6,955 nt of DNA from an uncultured Gemmatimonadaceae bacterium (lineage in GTDB: Bacteria > Gemmatimonadota > Gemmatimonadetes > Gemmatimonadales > Gemmatimonadaceae): assembly GCA_955652635.1 (NCBI GenBank), contig CATPBN010000293.1, positions 1-6,955 of the forward strand, read 5' to 3'. Numbering within the stretch: position 1 is the stretch's first letter; every line of letters starts with the position of its first letter. Below the pieces are notes generated by a model. The model was not told the origin of the DNA, searched no databases, and was given only the letters and a program-made list of their open reading frames with translations. Both the position numbers and the translations under genes were made by a program. Of the stretch, positions 1 to 6,194 are shown in pieces.

Positions 1-53
1 ATCTTGAGGGGGTGGTGCCGCAAGGCATAGCGGTTCGAGTCCGCTCCAGGGCA
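1..53 (+). tRNA. tRNA-Leu(GAG), 3' part only
   Basis: The window opens inside the anticodon arm of a class II tRNA. The loop at 4-10 (TTGAGGG) has T33 followed by anticodon GAG at 6-8. The visible 5' stem bases 1-3 pair with 11-13. A long variable arm follows (stem TGCC/GGCA around a GCAA loop, 16-27). The T arm has a perfect 5-bp stem (AGCGG/CCGCT) with loop TTCGAGT at 34-40. The acceptor 3' strand is 46-52 and the discriminator is A53. A73 with a long variable arm fits Leu rather than Ser. Reading the anticodon as TGA (Ser) would break the anticodon stem. No CCA is encoded (CTC follows). The 5' half lies outside the window. Confidence 0.9.
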
Positions 54-59
54 CTCCAG

Positions 60-88
60 GCACTGACAGTGGTGATGTCAGTGCTTTT
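60..88 (+). terminator. Rho-independent terminator after tRNA-Leu
   Basis: A perfect 9-bp inverted repeat (GCACTGACA / TGTCAGTGC) with a 7-nt loop is followed directly by TTTT. It starts 6 nt after the tRNA-Leu discriminator base, so it most likely ends that transcript. The T run is short, so efficiency is uncertain. Confidence 0.8.
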
Positions 89-102
89 GATTTCGCCGAA
101 CG

Positions 103-174
103 GCCACAGTAGCTCAGGGGTAGAGCACCCGATTCGTAATCGGGCGGTCGTGAGTTCAATTCTCACCTGTGGCT
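103..174 (+). tRNA. tRNA-Thr(CGT)
   Basis: A complete 72-nt cloverleaf. The 7-bp acceptor pairs GCCACAG with CTGTGGC and the discriminator is T174. The D arm is GCTC/GAGC. The anticodon stem CCCGA/TCGGG closes the loop TTCGTAA, giving anticodon CGT at 135-137, which reads ACG. The variable loop is 5 nt, and the T stem GTGAG/CTCAC closes loop TTCAATT. No CCA is encoded, as with the other two tRNAs here, so CCA would be added after transcription. It sits between two intrinsic terminators and so probably forms its own transcription unit, although I see no convincing promoter in the 14 nt between terminator and tRNA. Confidence 0.97.
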
Positions 175-192
175 CTCTGACAAGGATGGAAA

Positions 193-221
193 GGCGGCGC
201 GATGGCGCGCCGTCTTTTTTT
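193..221 (+). terminator. Rho-independent terminator after tRNA-Thr
   Basis: A GC-rich 9-bp stem (GGCGGCGCG with CGCGCCGTC, one G-T pair, 4-nt loop ATGG) is followed by seven T residues at 215-221. This is a textbook intrinsic terminator 18 nt after the tRNA-Thr 3' end. Confidence 0.93.
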
Positions 222-299
222 GTAAGTCGCACGTCAGGAGCCAGTGCCTCGACTTGCAATAAGGAAGAGTTCGTTCTGCATCACTCTGAATTTGCCTCC

Positions 300-1184
300 A
301 TGCGACTGAATCCATCGGCGTTTCTACCTACGCTTCTACTCGTATTCCAAAGCGGTTGCGGTGGTGAGGCAACGGCGCATCCAGGTGTGAAGCGTTCGCG
401 GAACGACGCTGACAGCTATTCGGGGACCGATGCACGCGGTATCCCACATTACCTGACGCGTCCTCTCAGCAACGACAGCCGCCAGGTTCTGCGGCGAGCG
501 TTCGGAGTCGTCTCAGCGTCGCACCTTTATTTATCCGACTCCGCACAGGGTGGTGTGCTCAAGTACGACCCCGAAGCAAAGGCCTGCCTTACTTGCTATG
601 TGAACTCCTATCGGATCGGCTTCGTCTCGATTCGAAAGCCGGGCGAATCGTGGGATGAGCTGCAAAGCCGCGTTCGCGCGCTGCACCGCAGCTCCTTCTT
701 CCCTTCGTCGCTCGTTACCAGCAGCTCGGTGAGCGCGATGGACCCGGACGTGAAAAACGAGGTCACGGAAATGCTCAACGCGGCTCGAGGCGCAGGATTT
801 CGCGTGCGCGTCGTGAGCACTTATCGCTCCCCCGAGCAGGAGGCGATTCTGATGGCGGAGGGGCGAGGCCGCACCCACACGCTCACATCGCTCCATTCCT
901 ACGGACGGGCCATCGACGTCAGCATTGGAGATGGGAATCTCAACAATCCTTCGACGCGACGCAGCTGGATTGAATTTCGGCGGTGGGTCACCGGGTTCCG
1001 TGGGAGTGATTTCCGGGTCCTGGGCACGCCCGATCGCAGTTGGGATTGGGCCCATGTGGAATTGCCTAACGCCAGGATAGGGTTTCGCACCGTGGACGAC
1101 GCAATCACCGCGGGGCGAGCCTGTCTCGCGCGTTCGTCAGCGAGCGCATGTGAATTTCTGCCCCACCTGCCACAGGCGCGTTAA
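300..1184 (+). CDS. Secreted lipoprotein with M15-type (VanY / L,D-endopeptidase-like) peptidase domain
   Basis: This 294-aa protein is predicted to cleave peptidoglycan peptide bonds from the envelope. Residues 1-20 form a lipoprotein signal ending in a lipobox-like FQSGC, with Cys20 the likely lipidation site. Residues 21-140 are a region I do not recognise; it carries a CxxC pair (Cys96, Cys99). Residues 147-260 carry the M15 signatures: STYRSPEQ near 173-180, SxHxxGxAxD with His199 and Asp206 as zinc ligands, and WDWAHVE with Asp249 and His252. In the family, the residue three before the last His is the catalytic base. Asp there, rather than Glu, recalls the M15C L-alanyl-D-glutamate peptidases of phage-endolysin type more than VanY. 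Cys274 and Cys284 could form a disulfide. The open frame extends upstream through the tRNA and terminators, so the first plausible start is ATG 300, where the lipoprotein signal begins. No clear Shine-Dalgarno precedes it. The gene stands alone between terminators. The exact bond cut cannot be told from sequence. Confidence 0.85.
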   Translation: MRLNPSAFLPTLLLVFQSGCGGEATAHPGVKRSRNDADSYSGTDARGIPHYLTRPLSNDSRQVLRRAFGVVSASHLYLSDSAQGGVLKYDPEAKACLTCYVNSYRIGFVSIRKPGESWDELQSRVRALHRSSFFPSSLVTSSSVSAMDPDVKNEVTEMLNAARGAGFRVRVVSTYRSPEQEAILMAEGRGRTHTLTSLHSYGRAIDVSIGDGNLNNPSTRRSWIEFRRWVTGFRGSDFRVLGTPDRSWDWAHVELPNARIGFRTVDDAITAGRACLARSSASACEFLPHLPQAR

Positions 1185-1199
1185 AGCGCGGCCTGTTTT
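1172..1199 (+). terminator. Rho-independent terminator overlapping the M15 gene stop codon
   Basis: ACAGGC (1172-1177) pairs with GCCTGT (1191-1196), and GCG (1178-1180) with CGC (1187-1189). There is one bulged G at 1190, a TTAAAG loop, and TTTT at 1196-1199. The stop codon TAA (1182-1184) lies in the loop, so the end of the reading frame forms the 5' arm. Confidence 0.65.
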
Positions 1200-1266
1200 C
1201 GATTCCTTTCAATCGCTAGGTTAGTCGTCAGGAATCGCTGTACCGAATCCGATCTGTCGCTACATC

Positions 1267-1339
<73 letters not shown>

Positions 1340-1363
1340 CTTTGCATGAACCTGGCGAGTGAA

Positions 1364-2788
1364 ATGCGGCGCCTAGCGCGCGCGGTCACCGCGGTTGCGC
1401 TCCTCATTGCCGGTGCATGCACCGCCAGCAGGCAGCCGTCGATCGCGATAACACATGTGTCGGTGATCGATGTCGTCTCCGGAACGACACGGGCCGACAA
1501 TACCGTGATCATCACGGGCAATCGCATCATCTACGCGGGACCCGCCGGTAGTGCCAATGTTCCCGGGGACGCGCGGGTGCTCGACGGGCGGGCGAAATTT
1601 CTCATCCCCGGGCTCTGGGACATGCACGTGCATGCCTTCGTGTGGGTCTTTTCCGATTTCGCCGGCCCGCTCATGCTGGCAAACGGCGTCACGGGCGCGC
1701 GCGACATGGGCTACTTCATAGACACGACGCTCAGATGGAAGCGCGACATTGCCGCCGGACGTGAATCGGAGCCACGACTCGTCGTCGGCGTTCGCATCGA
1801 TGGACCGGTGGGTCGCGCAAAATTCGTCAGCGATGTAGCCAACGAAATGGACGCTGTGCGAGCCGTAGACACGCTCGCGCGAAAGAAGGACGGATCCGTG
1901 CGGGCCGACTTCCTCAGCACGGACGCATTCATTCCGCGCGCGGCATTCTTCGGTCTGGCAAGAGAGTCGCGGAAGCTCCGCACTTCTTTCGCGGGACGCG
2001 TCCCTTTCTCGGTCAGCGTTGTTGAAGCATCGGATTCCGGGCAACGAAGCGTCGAGCAGGAAGATGACCTGATGCGCGCGTGCACGTCGCGCGAGGGTGG
2101 CTTCCGCCTACGGCTCGCCGACACCACCAAGAGAAGGACGGGTGACGACCCTCTTCAACTGCGGAGTCAGTCTCGCGCAATACTCATGTCCTACGACCCG
2201 AATCAATGCAGCCATGTGCTGGGGACTCTTGCTCGAAACCACACGTGGGTCACGCCGACGCTTGTCGCGTATCAGCCTTATGCCCGCTCCTTCGACAGTG
2301 CCACGAGGCACCCGGAGTGGAGCAAATACGTTCCGGGAATCGTGAAGGCAGGGTGGCAACACAAGGCGCTCGCTGTCCCGAAACCTGATTCGGCGGTGGT
2401 GCAGAGCTCGTTCAGCTTTGCGCGAACCGGCGCTCTCCACACAGCGGGCGTTGCACTTCTGGCCGGCACCGACGCGCCGCGGGCATTCATCTACCCGGGC
2501 TTCAGTCTCCACGACGAGCTCGCATTGCTGGTCAGGTCGGGACTCACGCCCCTCGACGCCCTTCGGACGGCGACATACAATCCGGCCGCCTACCTGGGCT
2601 CGCTGGACTCACTAGGCACGATTGGGCCGGGGAAGATCGCGGATCTGGTGTTGCTCGACGCGGATCCGCTAAAAGACATTCACAACACGACTCGCATTTC
2701 CGCGGTCATTGCGAATGGGCGCGTGTTCGACTCCGCTGCACGGGCCGCGTTGCTGAACCACGTCGTGACCGCGCTCAAGCGCGATTAG
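1364..2788 (+). CDS. Amidohydrolase-superfamily lipoprotein, probably with a damaged metal site
   Basis: This 474-aa protein resembles the imidazolonepropionase/prolidase-like metal hydrolases (COG1228 type) that many bacteria export. ATG 1364 is preferred over ATG 1346. It has GGCGAG four bases upstream and gives a compact lipoprotein signal (MRRLARAV then LIAGAC, Cys19), whereas 1346 lies 6 nt after tRNA-Gly with no ribosome site. After the signal come the N-terminal beta strands, GLWDMHVH with metal ligands His88 and His90, and GVTGARDMG. The C-terminal half has TWVTPTLV, LLAGTDAP (catalytic Asp370), FSLHDELALL, and the typical closing motif GKIADLVLLDADP. In relatives I recall DFIKVYS, FAGHVP and RSIEHL. 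Here the matching stretches read DFLSTDA (Lys to Ser185), FAGRVP (His to Arg212) and RSVEQED (His to Gln232). The frame is otherwise unbroken. Substrate is unknown. The family is solid; loss of activity is inference. Confidence 0.85.
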   Translation: MRRLARAVTAVALLIAGACTASRQPSIAITHVSVIDVVSGTTRADNTVIITGNRIIYAGPAGSANVPGDARVLDGRAKFLIPGLWDMHVHAFVWVFSDFAGPLMLANGVTGARDMGYFIDTTLRWKRDIAAGRESEPRLVVGVRIDGPVGRAKFVSDVANEMDAVRAVDTLARKKDGSVRADFLSTDAFIPRAAFFGLARESRKLRTSFAGRVPFSVSVVEASDSGQRSVEQEDDLMRACTSREGGFRLRLADTTKRRTGDDPLQLRSQSRAILMSYDPNQCSHVLGTLARNHTWVTPTLVAYQPYARSFDSATRHPEWSKYVPGIVKAGWQHKALAVPKPDSAVVQSSFSFARTGALHTAGVALLAGTDAPRAFIYPGFSLHDELALLVRSGLTPLDALRTATYNPAAYLGSLDSLGTIGPGKIADLVLLDADPLKDIHNTTRISAVIANGRVFDSAARAALLNHVVTALKRD

Positions 2789-3501
2789 CCGGCTGGTGGC
2801 GCGTCTTCTCTTTCTGCCGCGGAAGGTTCGCTCGTGCGCAACCGCTCGTAAAGCGCCGCGCTCATCGCGGCCACGAACAGTCCAACGGTCCAGCCTCCGA
2901 CGACATCGGTCGTCCAATGCACGTCGAGATAGAGCCGCGTGAGACCCACGACCAGCGGCACCACACCGCCGATCACGATCGCTGTGGGCCACGATATGAT
3001 CCGTTCCCTAGCGAGCACGTAACAGAGCGTTACCATCACCGCTGCTGACGTTGCCGCGTGCCCGCTCGGAAAAGCGAACGTCCGCTCGTTGATCAGCGCG
3101 GCGCCGGCAGGACGGGCGCGGCCGTAGAGGACCTTCAACCCACCAGCCAGGAGGCCACCAGCCGCGGGTGCCGCGACGATCACGCCTGCCTTGCTCCGAC
3201 CACGAGCAAAGTAAAACCACACTCCTGCCGCGATGGCTACGATGATCATGACTGTGGGGGAGCCGATCGACGTAAGTGCGGCGGCAATTTTGTATATCGT
3301 GGGATTCTGGTGGGCCAGAAACCACGCACGAACGGCGTTGTCCAACGGACCGGTAGATTTCTCCGCGACATCTTCACCGACGTCGGCGAATATGGCCAGC
3401 GCGATCGCCGAGACGATAGCGATGAGCGTCCAGTACGTGAGCAGTTTCTTGAACCACTCCCGCAGCGGGTAACGGCGTTCGGGAGCGCCGACGCTCGTCA
3501 C
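2785..3501 (-). CDS. PAP2-family membrane phosphatase
   Basis: This 238-aa integral membrane protein belongs to the type 2 phosphatidic acid phosphatase superfamily. These enzymes remove phosphate from lipid phosphates such as undecaprenyl pyrophosphate or phosphatidate, usually on the outer face of the inner membrane. All three active-site motifs are present: KxxxxxxRP (Lys123 to Pro131), PSGH (145-148, acid-base His148), and a C3 motif with Thr188 instead of the usual Ser, Arg189, nucleophile His195 and Asp199. About six hydrophobic segments are visible (near 21-39, 79-98, 105-122, 150-166, 171-188, 201-217), matching the usual core. The start is GTG, and it overlaps the stop of the upstream PHP gene as GTGA, which indicates translational coupling. 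Its stop overlaps the stop of the convergent amidohydrolase gene by 4 nt. Substrate cannot be assigned, so an undecaprenyl-pyrophosphatase (BacA-independent type) role is only one option. Confidence 0.92.
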   Translation of the reverse strand: MTSVGAPERRYPLREWFKKLLTYWTLIAIVSAIALAIFADVGEDVAEKSTGPLDNAVRAWFLAHQNPTIYKIAAALTSIGSPTVMIIVAIAAGVWFYFARGRSKAGVIVAAPAAGGLLAGGLKVLYGRARPAGAALINERTFAFPSGHAATSAAVMVTLCYVLARERIISWPTAIVIGGVVPLVVGLTRLYLDVHWTTDVVGGWTVGLFVAAMSAALYERLRTSEPSAAEREDAPPAG

Positions 3502-4823
3502 GAAGCGATCCGCGCGGCTGCCGCCGCATCGATGACCGGGCGCGGTTCTCTGCCCTTCATCCCTTCTCTGATTCGATGCTGCCTGCGAGTTCTTCGCGCG
3601 CGGACCAAAGAAAGCAGCGCGGCCGCCCAGCTCCAGAGGATCCAGGAAAACCGATCACGGAGATTCATCGTGCGGAGCATCAACCAGCCAACCGCAACGC
3701 CGGCGAGCGCAGCCTCCACTCTGCCCGATGGCGGCCCGACGGTTCTGCGGGCAACTACGTACGTCGTGCCGGGCGCGCGCACGAGAAGCGTTCGACGAAT
3801 TGCGACGTCGAGAGATGCAGGAGTCATTCGACGCCATCCGGGTATGCGCAACACGCTCCACGCCGGCGCTTCGCGTCCCCAACCATGATTGTCCGATCCG
3901 GCAACCGGAGCGAGGTGCAGCTTCTCGGCAAGCGCCAGGATCTCCTTTTTGTCTCGTGCCGCCTGGGCCATTCCGCGTGGCCCACCGTCCGAGACTTCGA
4001 TCCCGGTAAGCCGAACTGGACCCGCAATTTCGCCGGGTGGGATGCGGGCAATGTTGCCCGGCATCGTGAGAAGGAGAATCGGCGGAACCGGGCCGCCGTC
4101 AGTCTCCACCTTCGCCCCTTCCAAATCGGCAGAAGTAATTCTCGTTCGACTGGGATTGACTCCAAGCAGTATCGGATGTTCGTCACCGTCCCGAAGCTCA
4201 ACTCCAGGAAGAAGCGTCATCCCGTCGCCGGCGACCGGCGGGTTCCGTTCGGCTGCGCTGAGCGCTCCGTCGAACGTCCGGTGGTCGGTGATGTACGCGG
4301 CATTGAATCCGGAGCTCTGGTGCCATTCGCGATTTCTCTCCACGTCAAAATCCACTCGTCCGTCGTGGGACGCAGACGTATGGCTGTGAAAATCCACCGC
4401 AATGAGATCCGGATCCTGGAGACTCAATGAGGCCATGGGCCTCCAGAGGACGAGCATGCTTCCGACTATCGCCACCGTGCCGCCGAGGAAGCGCAGACAC
4501 GAAATGATCGTGTGCGAAACGCTGAATCCGCGCGGCCGCCGCAAATCGCGGACGATTCCTGGCGCAAAAAATAACACGACGCAGAGCGCGAAGCTCGCCC
4601 AGTATTGCGCGGGGGAGAGCACTGTCAGCGTGTCGAGGATGGTCGACGCGGGCGCGAGAATGTCGTAGAGAAACGGAGTCTTGAGGCTTGCCGCGGCGGC
4701 CGAATGCGGCTGGACGACATTCACGAGGGGCGACAATGAAAAGACCGCTGTCACTCCTACGGCTAACGTGATCAACAGCGGCCATCTGTATCGTGCGACG
4801 CGGCGAAGGGTCGAAGCTTGCAC
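3498..4823 (-). CDS. Membrane-anchored PHP-domain phosphoesterase
   Basis: This 441-aa protein joins an N-terminal membrane part (hydrophobic segments near 14-31, 73-90 and 106-127) to a PHP metal-dependent phosphoesterase domain at about 140-345. Hydrophobic segments follow at 371-383 and 392-407, then a strongly basic tail. PHP motifs seen are DFHSHT (His146, His148), SHDGR (His153, Asp154), ITDH (Asp180, His181), PGVEL (Glu209), DEHPILLG (His216) and GSDNHGWG (Asp311, His313). The AHP-like motif expected between Glu209 and Asp311 is not obvious; LTMPGN (252-257) may lie in its place. Positive-inside reasoning on the first three segments puts the PHP domain outside the cytoplasm. GTG is the start, with GAGG (4827-4830) only 3 nt before it. 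The gene ends in the GTGA overlap with the PAP2 gene and begins 60 nt after the kinase stop. The substrate is unknown; some relatives of the PHP superfamily cut phosphodiesters, phosphate esters or polymer linkages. Confidence 0.85.
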   Translation of the reverse strand: MQASTLRRVARYRWPLLITLAVGVTAVFSLSPLVNVVQPHSAAAASLKTPFLYDILAPASTILDTLTVLSPAQYWASFALCVVLFFAPGIVRDLRRPRGFSVSHTIISCLRFLGGTVAIVGSMLVLWRPMASLSLQDPDLIAVDFHSHTSASHDGRVDFDVERNREWHQSSGFNAAYITDHRTFDGALSAAERNPPVAGDGMTLLPGVELRDGDEHPILLGVNPSRTRITSADLEGAKVETDGGPVPPILLLTMPGNIARIPPGEIAGPVRLTGIEVSDGGPRGMAQAARDKKEILALAEKLHLAPVAGSDNHGWGREAPAWSVLRIPGWRRMTPASLDVAIRRTLLVRAPGTTYVVARRTVGPPSGRVEAALAGVAVGWLMLRTMNLRDRFSWILWSWAAALLSLVRARRTRRQHRIREGMKGREPRPVIDAAAAARIAS

Positions 4824-4883
4824 TTGCCTCGCTTAGATGATTTCAACGGGTTGCTCTGCAAACTTTGGACGAGCGACCTGTCG

Positions 4884-6194
4884 CTACGATGACACTCCTG
4901 GCACCGCTCGCGGAAAAGTTACCACAACCCTGGTTCCCTGTCCCGGTTCGGAGGTGAGCGAGACCTCCGCACCGTGCTCACGCGCGATCCACCGCGCGAT
5001 CGAAAGTCCGAGGCCCGCCCCGTCCGTTCGACTCCGGGCGGTGTCTCCACGAAAGAATCTCTGAAAAACGCGGGACAAGTCATCCCGTTTGATTCCGATG
5101 CCGGTGTCCTGGACAACGAACGTCGGCACACCCTGATGCAGCGATACGCGTACGCGAACTTCTCCGCCCGTGTCGGTGAACTTCACGGCGTTGTCGAGAA
5201 GAATCATGAGCAGCTGGCGAGTGAGCGCGGGATCACCGACCACCGGAGCCTCCTCGAATTCCTCGACGGTCACCTCAACGCCTTTTTGTCGGGCGATTAT
5301 GCGTGAGGCGCCGGCCGCATCGATCGCCACATCGTCGAGGAAGAAGCGTTCGCGCTCGATCTGCCGCTCCCCCGAGTCCGCGCGCGCGAGAACGAGGAGG
5401 CTGTCGACGATGCCGCCCAGCCGGCGCGCCTCCGCTTCGACATTGTGCAATGCCGACACGTAGTGGGCTGCATCTCTCGGCTGTTGGAGTGCGACTTCTA
5501 CGCGAGTGCGGAGCACCGTGATCGGCGTTCTCAGTTCATGGGCAGCGTCGGCCATGAAGCGTCTCATGAAGACCATCGACCGCTCGATTGGCGCGGTGGA
5601 TTTGCGTACGAGCAAGAATCCTCCAGCAGCGACCAGGACGAGCGCTGCGAGAGCCGCAGCCGCAAAAGCGGCGATGAGATCGGCGTAGCGATCCTCCAGC
5701 TCGATCTGGTCTGCGACAGCCACTGCGACGAGCGTGTGGCCGGAAGCGAGCCTGAAGCGCAGGGCGTGAAGCCTCAATGTCTCTTCAGCGGGGACATCGC
5801 GCTCAATGGTGATCTGCCCGGCCTTGGCGGCTTGGCGAGCGGCGCTGCGAATCCAATCGGCGGCCGTGTCGGGCTTCACAGGATTTCCCTGAGGATCGAG
5901 GAGATAAAGAGTACGGTCCGGTATGTTCAGCTCGTCGACCGCATCGATGACGCGTCCCCGCGCCCCTGCTTTCTCGACCTCCCTGATTCTCGCAGCGCGG
6001 ACGAGCTCCTGTGTGGCGCTGTGGAGCGAATCGTCGAGCTGCTGAGAGAGCTGGTACCTGATCACCGCGAACAGTCCCCCGCCGAGAAACAGGATGATCA
6101 GTCCAAAGGTTGCTACGTACCAGAAAGTGAGGCGCAGGCGCAGACGCACCAGGCGCTGGATGCCGCCGCGCGAGGAGAGTGCTTCAGTTACCAA
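4884..6194 (-). CDS. Two-component sensor histidine kinase
   Basis: This 436-aa kinase should sense an envelope signal and phosphorylate the regulator encoded just upstream. TM1 is about 24-46, a periplasmic sensor region runs about 50-170 (RTLYLLDPQGNPV at 94-106 looks like a PAS/Cache-type strand), and TM2 is about 173-196. The H box is DAAHELRTP with phospho-acceptor His219. The ATPase domain has N box LLDNAVKFT (Asn335), G1 DTGIGI (363-368), F box RVFQRFFRG, G2 GAGLGLSIA (392-400) and a closing PGQGT. Only about 22 residues separate TM2 from His219, so no full HAMP domain fits. The linker STAPIERSMVFMRRFMADAAHE is of the short HAMP-less kind. The longest frame starts at TTG 6194, overlapping the regulator stop by 11 nt. 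An in-frame GTG at 6149 (codon 16) is a possible alternative. Neither has a strong ribosome site. Confidence 0.95.
   Translation of the reverse strand: MVTEALSSRGGIQRLVRLRLRLTFWYVATFGLIILFLGGGLFAVIRYQLSQQLDDSLHSATQELVRAARIREVEKAGARGRVIDAVDELNIPDRTLYLLDPQGNPVKPDTAADWIRSAARQAAKAGQITIERDVPAEETLRLHALRFRLASGHTLVAVAVADQIELEDRYADLIAAFAAAALAALVLVAAGGFLLVRKSTAPIERSMVFMRRFMADAAHELRTPITVLRTRVEVALQQPRDAAHYVSALHNVEAEARRLGGIVDSLLVLARADSGERQIERERFFLDDVAIDAAGASRIIARQKGVEVTVEEFEEAPVVGDPALTRQLLMILLDNAVKFTDTGGEVRVRVSLHQGVPTFVVQDTGIGIKRDDLSRVFQRFFRGDTARSRTDGAGLGLSIARWIAREHGAEVSLTSEPGQGTRVVVTFPRAVPGVSS

Noticed and set aside
1..10. Reading the first tRNA as tRNA-Ser(TGA)
   Set aside because: Shifting the loop by one base breaks the anticodon stem, and the discriminator A fits Leu, while Ser normally has G.
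12..299. Open frame continuing upstream of the M15 gene to position 12
   Set aside because: It runs through tRNA-Leu, two terminators and tRNA-Thr, and the encoded text has no protein-like features. The lipoprotein signal begins at ATG 300.
1373..2044. Long - strand open frame (223 codons) opposite the amidohydrolase
   Set aside because: It is a shadow frame in GC-rich coding DNA: charged, low-complexity text with no motif, and the opposite strand has a recognised family.
3058..3888. + strand open frame (276 codons) opposite the PAP2 and PHP genes
   Set aside because: The composition is Arg-rich and disordered-looking, without motifs, and it crosses two well-supported - strand genes.
4872..4885. 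AGCGA / TCGCT hairpin just after the histidine kinase stop
   Set aside because: It has only a 5-bp stem and no T run on the - strand, so I do not call it a terminator.
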